This document shows, one piece after another, positions 36,088-47,965 of a stretch of DNA of 64,000 bases. The notes below the pieces were generated by a model that made no database searches, was not told the DNA's origin, and saw only the letters and a program-made list of their open reading frames with translations. Origin of the DNA: Cladophialophora immunda. Its lineage: Eukaryota; Ascomycota; Eurotiomycetes; Chaetothyriales; Herpotrichiellaceae. The stretch is from the NCBI RefSeq assembly GCF_000835495.1, contig NW_015622546.1, positions 2,970,955 through 3,034,954 of the forward strand, written 5' to 3'. Every line of letters starts with the position of its first letter. Within the stretch, counting starts at the first letter, position 1. The position numbers and the translations under genes are program-made.

Positions 36088-39000
36088 ATGGATGACCCAA
36101 ATATCTTCTTGACCCTCACCCCCTGTGATAAATGGGGACTGACCGCCGATTCGTTCCGTTTACCACATAATGTTGCTCGATATGTCCAGCCGTGTCCTAT
36201 CAGCCGCGAGACCACGCCTGGTGATTCTGTCCACGACGAAACTCCGGTGAACGAACTGGAATACTTCCACCGCATCCAATTGCGTTTTGACCAGGAGACC
36301 AAAGTCAAAGGCCGTGTCACATTTGGAAGTGATCCCGAACTGTGTGATGTACTTCTTGATTCGAGAAGACCACGATTTTACATCACTTTCGATAGCAAAC
36401 AACGACCCGTGATCTGGGATGACTCCAACAATGGTTTCACTGTCAGCTATGACGGGCAAGCTAAAGACGAGCGGCGAAATCACTTTAAGTGGATCTTCTT
36501 CACCGGGTATAAGACAATCAGAGTCACGATACCGCTCCGGAAGGAGAGACAACTCGCCTTTGACGTCCACCTCCCTCCGCACTACAAGACCCATCGAGAG
36601 GAATACAAAAACAACGTGGAGAGGTTCATGGCTGATGCTCCTCAAGACTATGACGTGGCCTTCGACAACCTAGCTCTCCGCAGCGAGGGACCCTCGTTCG
36701 CGCCGAGTGAATCCCTCTCTCCAACCAAACGACCTATTTACTTGAAGGGAAGAGAATTGGGAAAGGGCATTTTCGGACGGGTGTGGAAGGTGCAGGACGC
36801 TTCTACGGGGTTTGAATACGCTGGGAAGAAGTTTTTCCATTCGACAGGCTGGGAGCGGGAAATTGAAATCATGAAAAAGCTTCGACATGTATGATAACAA
36901 CTATCCTTCGGTCTTCCTAAGTTACTGACACTCTCTAAAGGACCATGTCGTTCGGTTTTTCGACTTCAAAAGGGACCCGGGACCACTTCTCGTGATGGAA
37001 TATGTGCCACTAGGAAATTTACAACAGCAAAACACAGACAGCCCGATTGCCGTGGAAGAATGGTCAGTCCTGCTATATCAATGTCTCACAGCTCTCGATT
37101 ATCTCCACCATCGCAATATAGCGCATCGAGACCTCAAGCCTGACAACATCCTCGTATGTTCCAGGACCCCCTTTTGGGTTAAAGTGGGAGATTTTGGTCT
37201 CGGCAAAGAAGACGAAGATGAAGACTTGAAAACACGCTGCGGGAATGACCGATATTCAGCCCCAGAAGCCTATTCCAATCGGCCTTACACAAACGCAGTG
37301 GATATATGGCAGTTGGGAGTGATTGTCATGGAAGGTCTCTATGGACTCCCTCGCGATACACGACGAAAAAATGTGAAACAGCCTAACGAAATTCAACGGC
37401 AGGCTCTTGGCTGGTGTCAGCTTATTATTGAAGCAGCAGAGGACTGGGAGTCGGATTCAATGATAGACTTTCTTAGGGGATGTATGATCATATGGGAACC
37501 AGCAAAGCGACTCCCCGCGGACGAATGTGTTCAAAAGGGATTGGAAGCCGGCCTTTTCACCGGAGTATTTTCGCAGACGGGAAATGTCACCCCCCGATTA
37601 CAACCCGATGGAGGCACTGGCGATGTCAATATAAAAGAAGCGTCGACCGTCATGGGACCCTTGTGGCAAAATGTCAGGACGTCCCCCAGAAACGAAGAGC
37701 GTACATTGCGATTACGAGGCACTCCTTCTCCGCCGCTCCACGAATGCGAACAAGTACCACAGTCTCATGGAGGCATAAGCTTGAACGACGACGAGAGCAC
37801 TTCACTGGTTACTCCAGAACGATACGACAACAGGTTTGCTAAACGCAGACGGACCACGGACGATTTTGAGCCTAACCTTCAGTTTCCTGGTTCAGTCCAG
37901 CAACTTGGCTGGCCTCAGCTTCCCCAAGTAGCGGCTAATCGCGGTGAGAAGGGTTCAATGGGTAGGGAAGGGTACACCGCAAGACCAGCCGTGTCAGACG
38001 AAGACCCAGATCAAGATGATGAGATCACGGAGATTCCGCCAGTCCAGCCACCTCTTGAGCGACGCGGCAAATTTATCGTGCAGTCCACTGAGGAACACCA
38101 AGCCCTTTTACGCATAATAGATGGCCAAGTGAACTTTACTATGGACACGTCATCAATTGCTCCTTGGATCGATATTCACACTGCACGGGAGCTATGCTCA
38201 ATTGCCAATGTCGGTGCAAAGTTTCAACCGCTCTTTTCTTTTGGAGAAGCCCGACAAGCTCAGGTCCCGGTGATCCGGCCCGAGCCGCAACAGCAAATGA
38301 TACAGAACGGGGCAGGGCTTCCTGCATTTACGCCTCTCATCTTTAACGGAAACACTGTTTTAGTCCGTAATGCGGACTCTTGGATCAATGCGACTCAAAT
38401 TCTTCGAGCGGCCGGGTTTAATCGCCCCCCATTTAGTTGGCAGGATCAGAACTTCGCCTATGAGAGAGTGGGGCCCCTGGGAGTCTTTGTAAATGTCGAT
38501 ATCGCCATCCGATTCTGTGAGCTCTACAACTTACCGGAGCTTGGCATGATTTTGCGAGGAGAATTCCAGGGAGAGCATCAAGATCTAGTGTTCACGCGTC
38601 GACAGCGCCAGAAAGACAAGGATAAGTTTCACCTTGTCAGTTGCGCGAAGGACACTGTGGCAGTCAGGCGGAGTGACTTGAAAGTCAACTTGGCTCATAT
38701 TTTTAAAGCGTCACCGGCGCATCGCAGTCATCGTGACGCTGCATTGAGGTTCAAGAAGAGGAACCCTTTTTCTGTCGAGGTTGTGCGAGGCGACTCGAAG
38801 ACTCAAGGTTCATACGTCGACATCTCACTAGCAACCAATCTTTCTCAGTTACTTGGCTTGCCCTTGATCGCCAAAGCCCTCGTTCAGCTAATCGGAGAGA
38901 ATTTGTTACCGCAGCGCGAAGGACCTTCTACGGCGGCACAACCCAAAGGCATCCTAGCACAACCTGGACCGGCCAAAGATATCAACAATGGTGACAACTC

Positions 39001-39620
39001 AGGCCCAGACATGACCATCTCCGAGATCGATAGGCTATTGAACGTTTCTCAGCCGTCCTTTAGGTTCATGATGCCATCACGGCACTCACAATCGTCGCGC
39101 TTAGGAATGGATCATCCGCAGAACAATGGAGGCGTGCAGAAGCCAGGTGAATGGATGAGCCAAATCAGCTTGTCCTCCCTCATCATTCCATCCGACCTTT
39201 CATGTTTCAAGCAAGACGAGCCAGAAAACTTCCCGAATCAGGAGCAGGATCAGGAGGAACGGGAAGCTTGTCCGGACCAGCCTGGTGTAGCTGCGCCCTA
39301 CCCTCAACCGGGACCAGGTGTCCCAGGACCGTCTCCAACTTCCGCAACATCGCAAACTCCTCAAGTATGCAATCATCTACTTCCGTTCTTACAGCATATT
39401 GCTAATGACTTGGACCTAGAGATTCGTTTTTGTGCCGAATGAACAGCCTAAGAGGCCCCGTCGAAAACCAGAGGAAATCGAGAGGCTGTACAAATGTGGG
39501 TGGAATGGTTGCGAAAAAGCTTATGGCAATTTGGGTCACCTGAATCAGCATGTGTCGAAACATTCTCATGGACCAAAAAGAAAAGGTGACAATCTTCTCG
39601 CTTCTCAATATATTATCTAA
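36088..39620 (+). CDS. FHA-like / Ser-Thr kinase / twin APSES-KilA-N / C2H2 zinc-finger fusion, copy 1
   Basis: Three exons (36088-36888, 36941-39364, 39420-39620) give 1141 residues. Residues 75-125 form an FHA-like domain (RVTFGSD; NNGFTVSYDG). The kinase spans about 220-465: loop GRELGKGIFGRV, K247, HRD 329-331, DFG 351-353, SAPEAY; all catalytic residues are present. Two APSES/KilA-N-like domains follow at about 730-800 (VLVRNADSWINATQILRAAG) and 830-910 (VAVRRSDLKVNLAHIFKAS; VVRGDSKTQGSYVDI). The last exon adds KRPRRKP and one C2H2 finger (C1101, C1106, H1119, H1123) very like that of Con7-type fungal regulators. A nuclear kinase able to bind DNA is the simplest reading. The FHA domain lacks the usual SxxH phosphothreonine contact, unlike its paralogue at 47966. 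Domain boundaries are by eye. Confidence 0.85.
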
Positions 39621-39794
39621 CTCGACACTAGGCCGGGGGGATGGCTAAGTATAGGTGGGACTGTGTACCGGACGGGCCGGGCAGCAGTCACATACTTGCA
39701 ATTTGCGAGATCAGGGCCGTAGGATGACGAATGAGGAAAGGTCGTGCCATTCCCTTAAGGAAGTGTTACTTCTAGGATGGGAGTTGGCAAGTAA

Positions 39795-41265
39795 ATTCCC
39801 GTACGAGGCTGGTTGCATTATCTCTGGTATAACCCAGATCGACTGGTAACGGGTGCGCAGCCATATAAGGGGGATGTCTATATTGAAGGTCAGCAGCCTT
39901 AATCATACTGGCATCATCTTTTGTAGAACCTGGGCTAATTTTCCGCGCAGGCCAACGAATTATGAACGTTGGGGAAGTCCCGCAGAAAGCACAGCTTATG
40001 CGTGATGCTAAAGTCAAGGTGATTGACGGCAGAGGTCGTACACTCATGTCTGGTCTTGGTGATGCGCATACGCATCTTACTTGGAATGGCGATATAGGTT
40101 AGTGAGACTACCCCACGAGAAATCGATATCGGGAGAGAATAAAGCTGACAACCATTCCAGCGGGTCTAGGCACTATGGGTGTAGAAGAGCATACCATTCT
40201 CACTGTACGCTCAGCTCAAATCTACCTAGACTCGGGGTATACAATGTAAGAGGTATCCAGGTCGACGTTGATGACGTATGGCGTTGACCATCATTGCTGC
40301 CAGGTGTTTCGGCGCGGCTTCGGCCAAAGACAGACTTGACTGTGTGGTCCGGGATGCCATTAACGCTGGTGACATCCCCGGCCCCAGATACTTGGCCAAT
40401 GCAAAGGAAATAGCTCGTCGAGACGGGACGCTGCTGCCAAGCATTACCGCTTTCGCTGACGGTAAGGTGACTCTCATTCTTCTACTTGGAGTCTTATCGT
40501 CTAATATATCCATCTAGGTCCAGATGAAATGCGGGAAGTCATTCGTCGTCATATCGGGTTCGGCGTAGATAATATTAAGCTGAGTATGTCTGGCGAGGAA
40601 GTATGGCCCCCAAATTCCTCATTCCATATTGCAGCCGCTGACTTCGCCGCCTCAAAAGATTACAGAAACGATGCGTGCTGAAGATAGCTACTTTTCTGAA
40701 GAAGAAACTGCAGCCTGTGTTGACGAAGGTATGTTCTACTTCTATCCTTGGCTCCAAATTATAGGCACAATGTACTGACTGCAATTGAAGCTCATAAATA
40801 TGGGAAAAGGTAACATTACATTTCGGAAAGGACAACCCAATACTTACAGAATGGGAAGGTTGTGCTCTCACGCGCGCTCAGCGGAGTCAGTCAAACAGTG
40901 TATCCGGCATGGCATCGAAGTTATCTTCCATGCCAGCTTCATCGATGACGAAGGCATGGATATGCTCGAAAAAGCGAAGAGCAAACATGTCGTTGCACCA
41001 GGCCTCAACTGGCTGCATGCAATGCTCTACGATGCCGATTCTTTCGGCTACAGCTACCAGAAGGCTGAACAGGTGGGATATAAGAGAGAGTACGACGCTG
41101 CAATCCGAGGATTGAAAGAGATGCATAGGCGCGGTATCACTGTACTACCGTGAGTCATAACATTACGGCACCATATGTCACGATGAATATACACGGCGGT
41201 TGTCACGAACCTGATAAGCATAACTATTAAACAGGTGCAATATCTGCTACGAAGTAGCAGGATAG
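39795..41265 (+). pseudogene. amidohydrolase gene truncated at both ends
   Basis: Exons ending or starting at 39888/39951, 40097/40161, 40245/40304, 40461/40518, 40600/40659, 40728/40791, 40809/40850 and 41149 all splice in frame. They encode a metal-dependent amidohydrolase of the imidazolonepropionase-like group: GDVYIEGQRIMNVG, the metal motif GLGDAHTHLTWNGD, EEHTILTVRSAQIYLDSGYT, the carbamylated-lysine region (VDNIKLSMSGEE), LCSHARSAESVKQCIRHG and NWLHAML. No start codon exists upstream in frame. After GITVLP, the expected GGDYGFAWTPHG exon with the last metal-binding Asp is missing; the next splice would add only ten residues and a stop at 41263. Internal exons are strikingly clean, so truncation is probably recent. 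Confidence 0.8.
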
Positions 41266-41340
41266 ACTGTCTTTTAAACACCCCTTAAAAGAGTTGGCAC
41301 CTGTTCCTGACAGCGGTTCTGCTCTCCTTTCATGTTTTCA

Positions 41341-41695
41341 TCACTCCTTTTGGATGCATGAAATCGGGATCGCTGTGTCTTCAAGGTCCTCTCTGTCGTT
41401 GACCACAGCTGTTTTCTTCGACAATACTCCGCGGGTGATTCCACTTTCGTCGAAAATATGATCGAGATCCTCTAAACTCATCTTCGCTGTCTCGGGAAAG
41501 AAAAAGTACGTCACTGGTACTATGATTACCCCATTTAGGAGAATGAAAATGATCCATCTATGGTAAGATTAGAAGTATCCATGTTGTGATGCATTGAGAG
41601 GACTTACATTTTGTAGCCGATGTTGTGGACACAGATAGGGGTAATCTCCACTACCATGAACTCGATAATCCACGTTCCCACCGAAGCAAAACGAG
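41341..41695 (-). pseudogene. 3' fragment of an MFS sugar-transporter gene
   Basis: Two minus-strand exons (41608-41695 and 41341-41557, 50-nt intron) encode the end of a fungal sugar porter: WIIEFMVVEITPICVHNIGYK, then a transmembrane helix (WIIFILLNGVIIVPVTYFFF) and the PETAKMSLEDLD signature, with a normal C-terminal tail and stop. The rest of the transporter is absent; homology stops at about 41695, where CK1-family repeat sequence begins. The original gene was convergent with the neighbouring amidohydrolase, so the two may once have formed a small catabolic cluster. Confidence 0.8.
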
Positions 41696-41739
41696 AGGAG
41701 TGATAAGTCATTCGTTAGGCATATCCACGGTCCTCTCCA

Positions 41740-42400
41740 TCCCCATGTTAGAGAGTTTCATCACTTTCGACGAGTTGCCTCAGTCACATCCCGGGCTCCA
41801 GAACCTGATGGCTTCGTTGTGTCCCCTCTTCTTTGTCCCTCGTCCACATCATTCGATGCAAGCTGTTTTGGGGGTTCAGGCTTCAGCTTCTGGAATTCTC
41901 GAATTATCCAGTCAAAGACGCTATCGTATTCGAACCCTTGTCGGCGAAACAGCTGGTTAAATATTTTCTGCAGGTGCTGATAGTCCGGCTGATCCTCGTC
42001 GCGTAAGTTACGGACATAATTCGTGTAGTCCTCAAACTCAGTTAGTAGACCTACATAAAGTTCGTGCGCACTAATTATCTGCTTCTTCTCCAAAACTAGT
42101 AGATATTTGGCATCCCGCTTCGCCTTGAGGCCTTACCACCGAAGTCTCCTACGCATGAAATACACCAGCATGTAGCCTAGTGCCTCTAAGTCATCGCGTT
42201 AGGATTGCGCTAGGGGGACAGTTAGCCGACCTTCTTGCATAGTTAAGCATAGTGGACGCGTCACCTACTAACGCCCAAATGGCCGTTGATGCTCGCATAC
42301 CTGCAGGTGCCTAATAGTTGAGGAGGTCGCGCTTTCACATTACGAGTAGGAGTGCTCGAGCCCCAGTAATTAGGATGAGAATTCTGGGGAGACGGGAAAG
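41740..42400 (-). pseudogene. CK1-like kinase pseudogene with RIP-type mutations
   Basis: Colinear with the intact kinase at 22268 from the region just before the [12 protein letters not shown] motif through the C-terminal tail (FEYDSVFDWIIREFQKLK). The N-lobe and catalytic loop are missing. Stops and changes in the QSRRDD and MRG segments break the frame. Compared with the intact copy, nearly all transitions are C-to-T or G-to-A, mostly at CpA/TpG. It abuts the truncated sugar transporter. Confidence 0.8.
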
Positions 42401-43352
42401 CGTTGGCGTTGAATAGCTTAGCATTGCTCCACGTATTTACGTCTATATCTCTTCCAGTCACACTGGGGTATGTGACGTTTTGGAATTTGGACCATCACCC
42501 CTCGCACACAAAGCCGGCGACTATCACACACAACATGCATAAACTCTCTGACCTTGAAGACAAAAATGTGCGCCAGTCGGAGAGCTTTGATTGGTTGAGG
42601 GAATTACTAGAGCTCCGATTATTGCGCTAACCAGATCTAGACTTCCTGATATCTCGACTATTCTTAGATTCAGATCGCACAACGCCAGACTGAGTGTATT
42701 ATGTATCTGGAGAAGGGGCCCGCTGCAAGACGGGGGAATATCGAGGTGCCCCAGCTCCAAATACAAAACGAATTCTTTGGTGACATACCGTGCTATCAAG
42801 CCTCCACTTTTGACGGGACATGCACAAGGAAAGGATGAGCGGCTGTTTCATTTTGGCCCCATTGATGCACACGGTTCGCAAACAGCCAAACATCAGTTAA
42901 TTATTATTAGGCGCCCGTTTTGGGCGCCAGCCCCCAATTCCTTTCATTGGGCCGCAGCAGCTTGAAATTTATATGCCACTAAGAAATAGCGGAATGCAAA
43001 CTTCCAAACTCCGTCATCAGTTAAAGTACAATAACCCCAACTTAAGCGCCTTCATACATCGCTGTTGGAGGAGAGATCTTTACAGCCCCTCTTTAAACTG
43101 GACCTCCTCGTTCGAACTCGTCCTAATATTATTAAAGACATTGTATAGATTGCCCGAAATGCGCCAATTTTCGTTCGTTTGTGCATTCTCGATATCCTGC
43201 GACTGCCGCCCCTCCGACTACTTCTCATCTCAGAGGTTTAGAAGTCCTCCATCGTACCTGCCTGCGTTATCCTCATTCGTTGATCCTAAATCCTCGTTCC
43301 TACCTCACCTCTCCTCAGTGCATCTGCCTTGACGTGCACCTCCAGTCACTAA
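42401..43352. other. no supported gene
   Basis: Short non-conserved frames only. The right end is CT-rich and may be the promoter of the gene at 43353. Confidence 0.35.
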
Positions 43353-44304
43353 ATGAAAGACTCCCTATATTTACAACAGCCAAATACCAAGATTATGATT
43401 CTGAAGGCTAGACAAAGCGATACTCAGAAAGATATGGATTTACGTCCGCCTCAGGCTGGGAGGCTAGAGAAACGAAGGAAACGCTTCCAGTCGCCGACGG
43501 GCGTAGGAAGTAATAACGGTATCAAGCGGCTGCGATCCACACAATCATCGAAAAATGATGGGGATTCGAGCGAGTTGGAGTCGCTGCAGTCTCTAGCTAG
43601 CGGCGAAGACAGCGACGACTTCTCAGAATACCGTCCCTCAACGGACAGCGAATATTCTTCAGACGGCCACGCCAACGCTCCTAGTGCCATAAGATGTAAG
43701 CGAATCTCCGAGCTCCGATGTGGGTCCCAATGCTAATAGCTTAGATTGTGGCTTGGTGATCAGGAAAGGACAGTTCGTTTTTGTCAAGAACGACTCTCCA
43801 GAGGATTGGATCGCTCGCGTGGAAAAGTTCCACCGGAAGCAAAGGAAACTTTACGTTCGCTGGATGAAGGAAGATGGTCCGGAAATTGTGATGGGTGATG
43901 GTTATGCGTGGCTCTCAGTAAACACCATACAGGATATTGCTGAAGTCGAAAGGCGCGTCACCGACCCAGACACTGAGGAGCGGTGGGTGCATAAAGTCCC
44001 GGTCCAGCCCGCTTCCTTGTCGCCTACAGGAGATCAACAGAAGCTTTTGCAGACCGTTTGGGCAGAGGAAACCATTTTGCGTCACACCCCCTCTCTAGAC
44101 TGCTGCTTAGCAGGGACAGCCATATGTCCGCTTGCAGGTGATGATCCCGAGGGCGATCGCAATCTTGTCCGGCCAAGGACCACGAAGATTAAGTTGGCAC
44201 CATTTCGGCCATGTGCATCTCGAGAGGGAAGTTTGCCTTCACTTTGGGATGCAGTAGGTGATTATCGTGATAATCACCCTGGGTTGAGATGTGCTGAGGT
44301 TTGA
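43353..44304 (+). CDS. hypothetical nuclear-type protein with a BAH/agenet-like segment
   Basis: Two exons, 43353-43695 and 43745-44304 (49-nt intron: GTAAGC, TGCTAAT branch, CTTAG), give 300 residues; M15 at 43395 is an alternative start. The N-terminal 110 residues are Ser/Asp-rich with a basic patch (RLEKRRKRFQSP) and an acidic tract (SGEDSDDFSEY), typical of a disordered nuclear region. The second exon opens with RKGQFVFVKNDSPEDWIARV and KLYVRWMKEDG. This resembles the beta-barrel start of BAH or agenet/Tudor chromatin readers, though similarity is weak. No catalytic motif. Splice and frame support are good; function is uncertain. Confidence 0.6.
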
Positions 44305-44355
44305 TGGGGTGATCAATCGTATCTGTGAACATTCACAAACACTAGCCGATCACTG

Positions 44356-44559
44356 CTCAGTAGATTCCTCTGTATGATTTGAGTGGAATGCTCAGCCATA
44401 CTTGCTACATTCTCATAATAGACGGTGTGTTGATAAAAGGACCGGGCACGCGATACCAGTGTGCGTCTTTTATGGCGCTCCTTACGCGTCTTCTGACCAT
44501 GTTCTTCAATATCCATGACATTATCTGTCTTCATGAGCCACACAGTCTCCGACGTCGAC
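44356..44559. repeat. 204-bp inverted repeat, right copy
   Basis: Reverse complement of 21162-21365 with one mismatch by eye. It lies about 50 bp downstream of the gene at 43353-44304. Confidence 0.85.
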
Positions 44560-45224
44560 CTGCCGACAAACTAGCAATGAAGGGGATGTATGAGGGTATG
44601 CACTCTACTGAGTAATCATTGCACATCCAGGCTTGAGTGTAGGTCTCCCCCTATATGGCATATGTATCTGGGGCAGCATCGTGGAATAGATACTGGTCAA
44701 ACCACTCTTCAGCATCAAAGATAATTGCCTTTGTTGAATAAAGCTCGTTGAGCACACTGTTCAGTTCTGCAGAAGGAGTAAGCCGTGAACCATGAATTTA
44801 AAAATTAAGGCTCACTGGATGGCTCTAGCTGGTGCAGTGATTAGAGTGAGAACTTAGAGCCCTCATGTTGAGTCGAGGTTGATCGGTTTACACATACATT
44901 GACTCCTCTCGGTCCAAACAACAGTAAAAATACTACGCAATTATTTTCGAAACTTGAAAAGCGCGTGTTTTGTCATACCAGAGAACAAAAAAATCCCAGT
45001 CATTGGCTTCCTCGACTAGCTACACAGCACCGGAGCGCTTCGTGCTGCACTGTAATTTCCATGCTACCCGATTCATGTTTGATGGGTACGGGACAAGAGG
45101 ACTGCGTTTCCAATGACTGCTCCAGGACTATTGGGATGCCAATGTCTTGACCGGGATGTGACGGTTGCTAATCGGGCAGCCGTCTCCTCTTTGGGAATTT
45201 AGACCTGGCCCCAGTCTGCGGAGT
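44560..45224. other. no supported gene
   Basis: Only short frames without domains. A stretch near 44820-44890 looked superficially tRNA-like but fails the B-box test. Confidence 0.35.
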
Positions 45225-45800
45225 GCTCCAGTCAAAGACATTATCTTGGACATCTTCCGGAGGAGCTGATAGCCGAGCAGACACGAGCGCGTGATGAGCT
45301 CGAACCCGTCAGCCTGGGCCACACGATGGTCGCCAACGGTCGCCGCACAGACAACAATGACGACCAGCCTCTCAACCGGTGAGGCATTTGATGGCTTTCA
45401 AACAGGCTTTCGCTCAGTCTGCCAATGCCAGCCAACCATTTGCAATTTAGATTTCCTGCCTCGCGGTCGGTGTTGCTCCCCAGTGGAATGGCTGGCTCTC
45501 GATGACAGATACTTTCCACCCTCTAACGAGTTGCCTTGGTCACATCCTAGGCTCCACTACCCTGATGACTTCGTGGTGTCCTCTCCTGGCCTCTCGTCCA
45601 CGGCCTTCGATGTAGAGGGCTCCTAGGCGTCAGGCTCAAGCCTCTGGAATTCCCGAATCGTCCGGTCAAAGACATTGTCGTACTCGAACCCTTGGCCGCG
45701 GAAAAGTTTGTCGACATCTTCGGGCCGATCCTCATGACGCTTGGCTAGACCCCGCATAGAGCCACAGGTCGCCTGCTTGTTCAAAACTAGCAGTTGCAAA
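45225..45800 (-). repeat. CK1-family fragments: tail pieces and 3' flank
   Basis: 45315-45515 matches the flank block (GGTCGCCAACGGTCGCCGCA; CTCTCAACCGGTGAGGCATT; AATGGCTGGCTCTCGATGA). 45640-45720 encodes the kinase tail on the minus strand (GFEYDNVFDRTIREFQRLE). A third piece at 45225-45300 resembles the segment around the tail in scrambled form. The repeat ends within about 30 bp of the second coiled-coil gene's stop codon. Confidence 0.65.
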
Positions 45801-45823
45801 AAGAAGGCAAATAAATATTCATA

Positions 45824-47654
45824 TTACTTGTATCCGCAGTGTCCGGATTGCTGTGCCAACCGTTGGCTTCTGCGTAAGGTTCTGTTTCCACTCGTGGCAG
45901 TCTGTTTCGTTCCAGGACTTCTTTTGGCGATCGAACGGTCCCTCTGTGTAGATTGTTGTCCAGGAGTCACATCTCGTTTCGAAACCTTGGTGACTTTCGC
46001 AGAACGAACGGAATGCAGAACGTTCATGTTAGGGACTTGCCTTGTTTGGTGGTCCTTAGACTGTTGTAATCGTTCGCTTCGGCGAGGTAGGATAGGCCTT
46101 TCAACAGGAAGTTGCTGTATTGTACTCGGTGATAGAATCTGAGCGCGTCTGACCTGCCTTGTGCGATCCGGCTTTCTCTTTGACGACTTCGAGATCCTAG
46201 AAGAAGAATTTGGACTGAGAACAGACTTGGTCTCTGCATCTTTTCGCCGATGCGTCCGGGCACGCGGTGTCTGCTTCCGGCCATTAACCCCAAACCCTTG
46301 GGTCACATTGTTCCCACTATCATTATGAAGGTACCCGCATTCGGCCGCGATGACGGGATATTGGTCGTCAATCCACTTCACGAACGCTTCCCATCTCTTG
46401 ACATTGAGCTGCGCCGCACGTAACCCACCCTCGGCGTGGGCCATAACCTCCTGGGCTATATGTAGATCATAGCCATCACGCAGTCTTCTCATTTCCTCAG
46501 AGCTAGAAACGTGTATCAGACAGTCTCTTGCGGACCGAAGTTTCTGATACGCTGCCCTAATCAGGCTGGCCTTTCTCTTTGAATTGTTTCGTTTTGCGGC
46601 TTTCAATCCATTCTCTGCTGATTCCACTCTCGATTTCGCATCAGCCACCTCTTTCTCTGAGGCCGTAATCTCATGCAATCGGCTGTAGAGGACTTGCGGA
46701 TCAGTAATGACATCGGTTAATCGTGTTTGTGCTTCCACTTCCTCTAGCTTTTTCTGATAGTGCAAGAGCTCCCGCTCAGCGGGCTCGATCCTTTTTCGAT
46801 AGGCTTTGAGTCTTCGATAGCAAAAGGCCCGAAACTCGTTCCAGTCCTCCAACCGGTTCTGCTGGTGCCGGTCCTCCAGCACTGGGAGGCCCCATTTGCA
46901 TCCCGCGTCTGCTTGACTCTCTCGAATGATGTTTTGATACTCTTGAAACCTGTTCCGCGGATTGTAAAATTCTCGCATCCGATCTTGAAACTCCCGGAAC
47001 TGCCTCCAATGCCCGAGTTGGCAGGAAAATACACTTAGGAAGCCGCATCCACCGAAAGATTGCCAAAACTTGATAATATCTTGATACTCTCCAGGATTAT
47101 ATAGCACATCGAAGCCAAGATCAATAGGGTGTGATGGCCGGCCCCCGTCAGCTTTTAGAGCACAATATGACTCCTCTTCCCCGATCCAAGTCATTTTTCT
47201 GATTTCTTCCTCAGTAAAGGATGGAGTGACGGACAATGAGCGGGAACGGGAGGAGGGCGTCGACTTTCGCGAAGGGAGACGGCTATGTTCGTAGTCAACA
47301 AGTCTGAGCTTCTATTTCAGCGAGGAGATGCTCGTACCCTAGCCGATCCCCGAGCTCGTCTGCGTTCACCGCCCGCGAGCAGTCTTTCTCAAACCGTTTA
47401 TCGATGAGTTCTCTGTAATACGAAAAGTAATTATCAGCACTAGAGTATGATAAGGAGAGCGAAGTAGATCCCGACCGTAGATGTGCTAAATGTTTCTCAG
47501 TTTGGTTTTCCGGATCTTTGATCTCAATAAGGCTGAGTGTTCGTCAGTAACAGAAAAACAGACGGAAAGCCGGTGGATGATTCTCTTACACCTCATCCCC
47601 AATATCTTTCACCGTTAGGCGTAGGAGCTCGTCGGCATACACTTCGATCGTCAT
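45824..47654 (-). CDS. basic coiled-coil protein, copy 2 of duplicated pair
   Basis: Four exons on the minus strand (47590-47654, 47476-47532, 47338-47412, 45824-47282) total 1656 nt, 551 residues. The first three exons have exactly the lengths of copy 1 (65, 57 and 75 nt). The N-terminus (VYADELLRLTVKDIGDE; DPENQTEKHLAHLREL) and the block ESQADAGCKWGLPVLEDRH are very close to copy 1; the basic C-terminal tail (RRSERLQQSKDHQTRQV) is also conserved. Substitutions are spread through the coiled coil. The intact frame in both copies argues that both are under selection. It pairs divergently with the FHA-kinase at 47966. Function unknown. Confidence 0.8.
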
Positions 47655-47965
47655 GACGATAGTGAGGTGGTTGAGGGTCGATGGCGAAGGAAAACGAAAG
47701 ATGCGCGGGGGTTTGATGTTGTCGCAGTCACCTAAGTGCAGTTTGAGATGGTGCTGGGCATGGAAATGATAGGCTCCCAGTTACTCTGGGAAGGGCCGCT
47801 AAACATTAGCGTCGGCGGCAACTCAGGCCCAATAGGAATCGTGTGTATGTTGCGATCGCCGATGCCCACAGAGTAGTTCCCTACAGCCTGAGTGTTTAAA
47901 CACATCCAACCTCCTCAAGTTGTTAAGGCAGAAAGCAAAACTCTCCAATTTTATCTTGGACGAAG
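47655..47965. promoter_or_regulatory. bidirectional promoter of copy-2 gene pair
   Basis: 311 bp between start codons. Keeps the palindrome GCTAA-ACA-TTAGC at 47798-47810 and the GAAATGATAGGCTCC block, at nearly the same spacing as in copy 1. Confidence 0.5.

Noticed and set aside
44820..44890. Possible tRNA or tRNA-derived SINE
   Set aside because: A faint A-box-like word (TAGCTGGTGCAGTG) but no GGTTCRANNCC B-box and no cloverleaf that closes.
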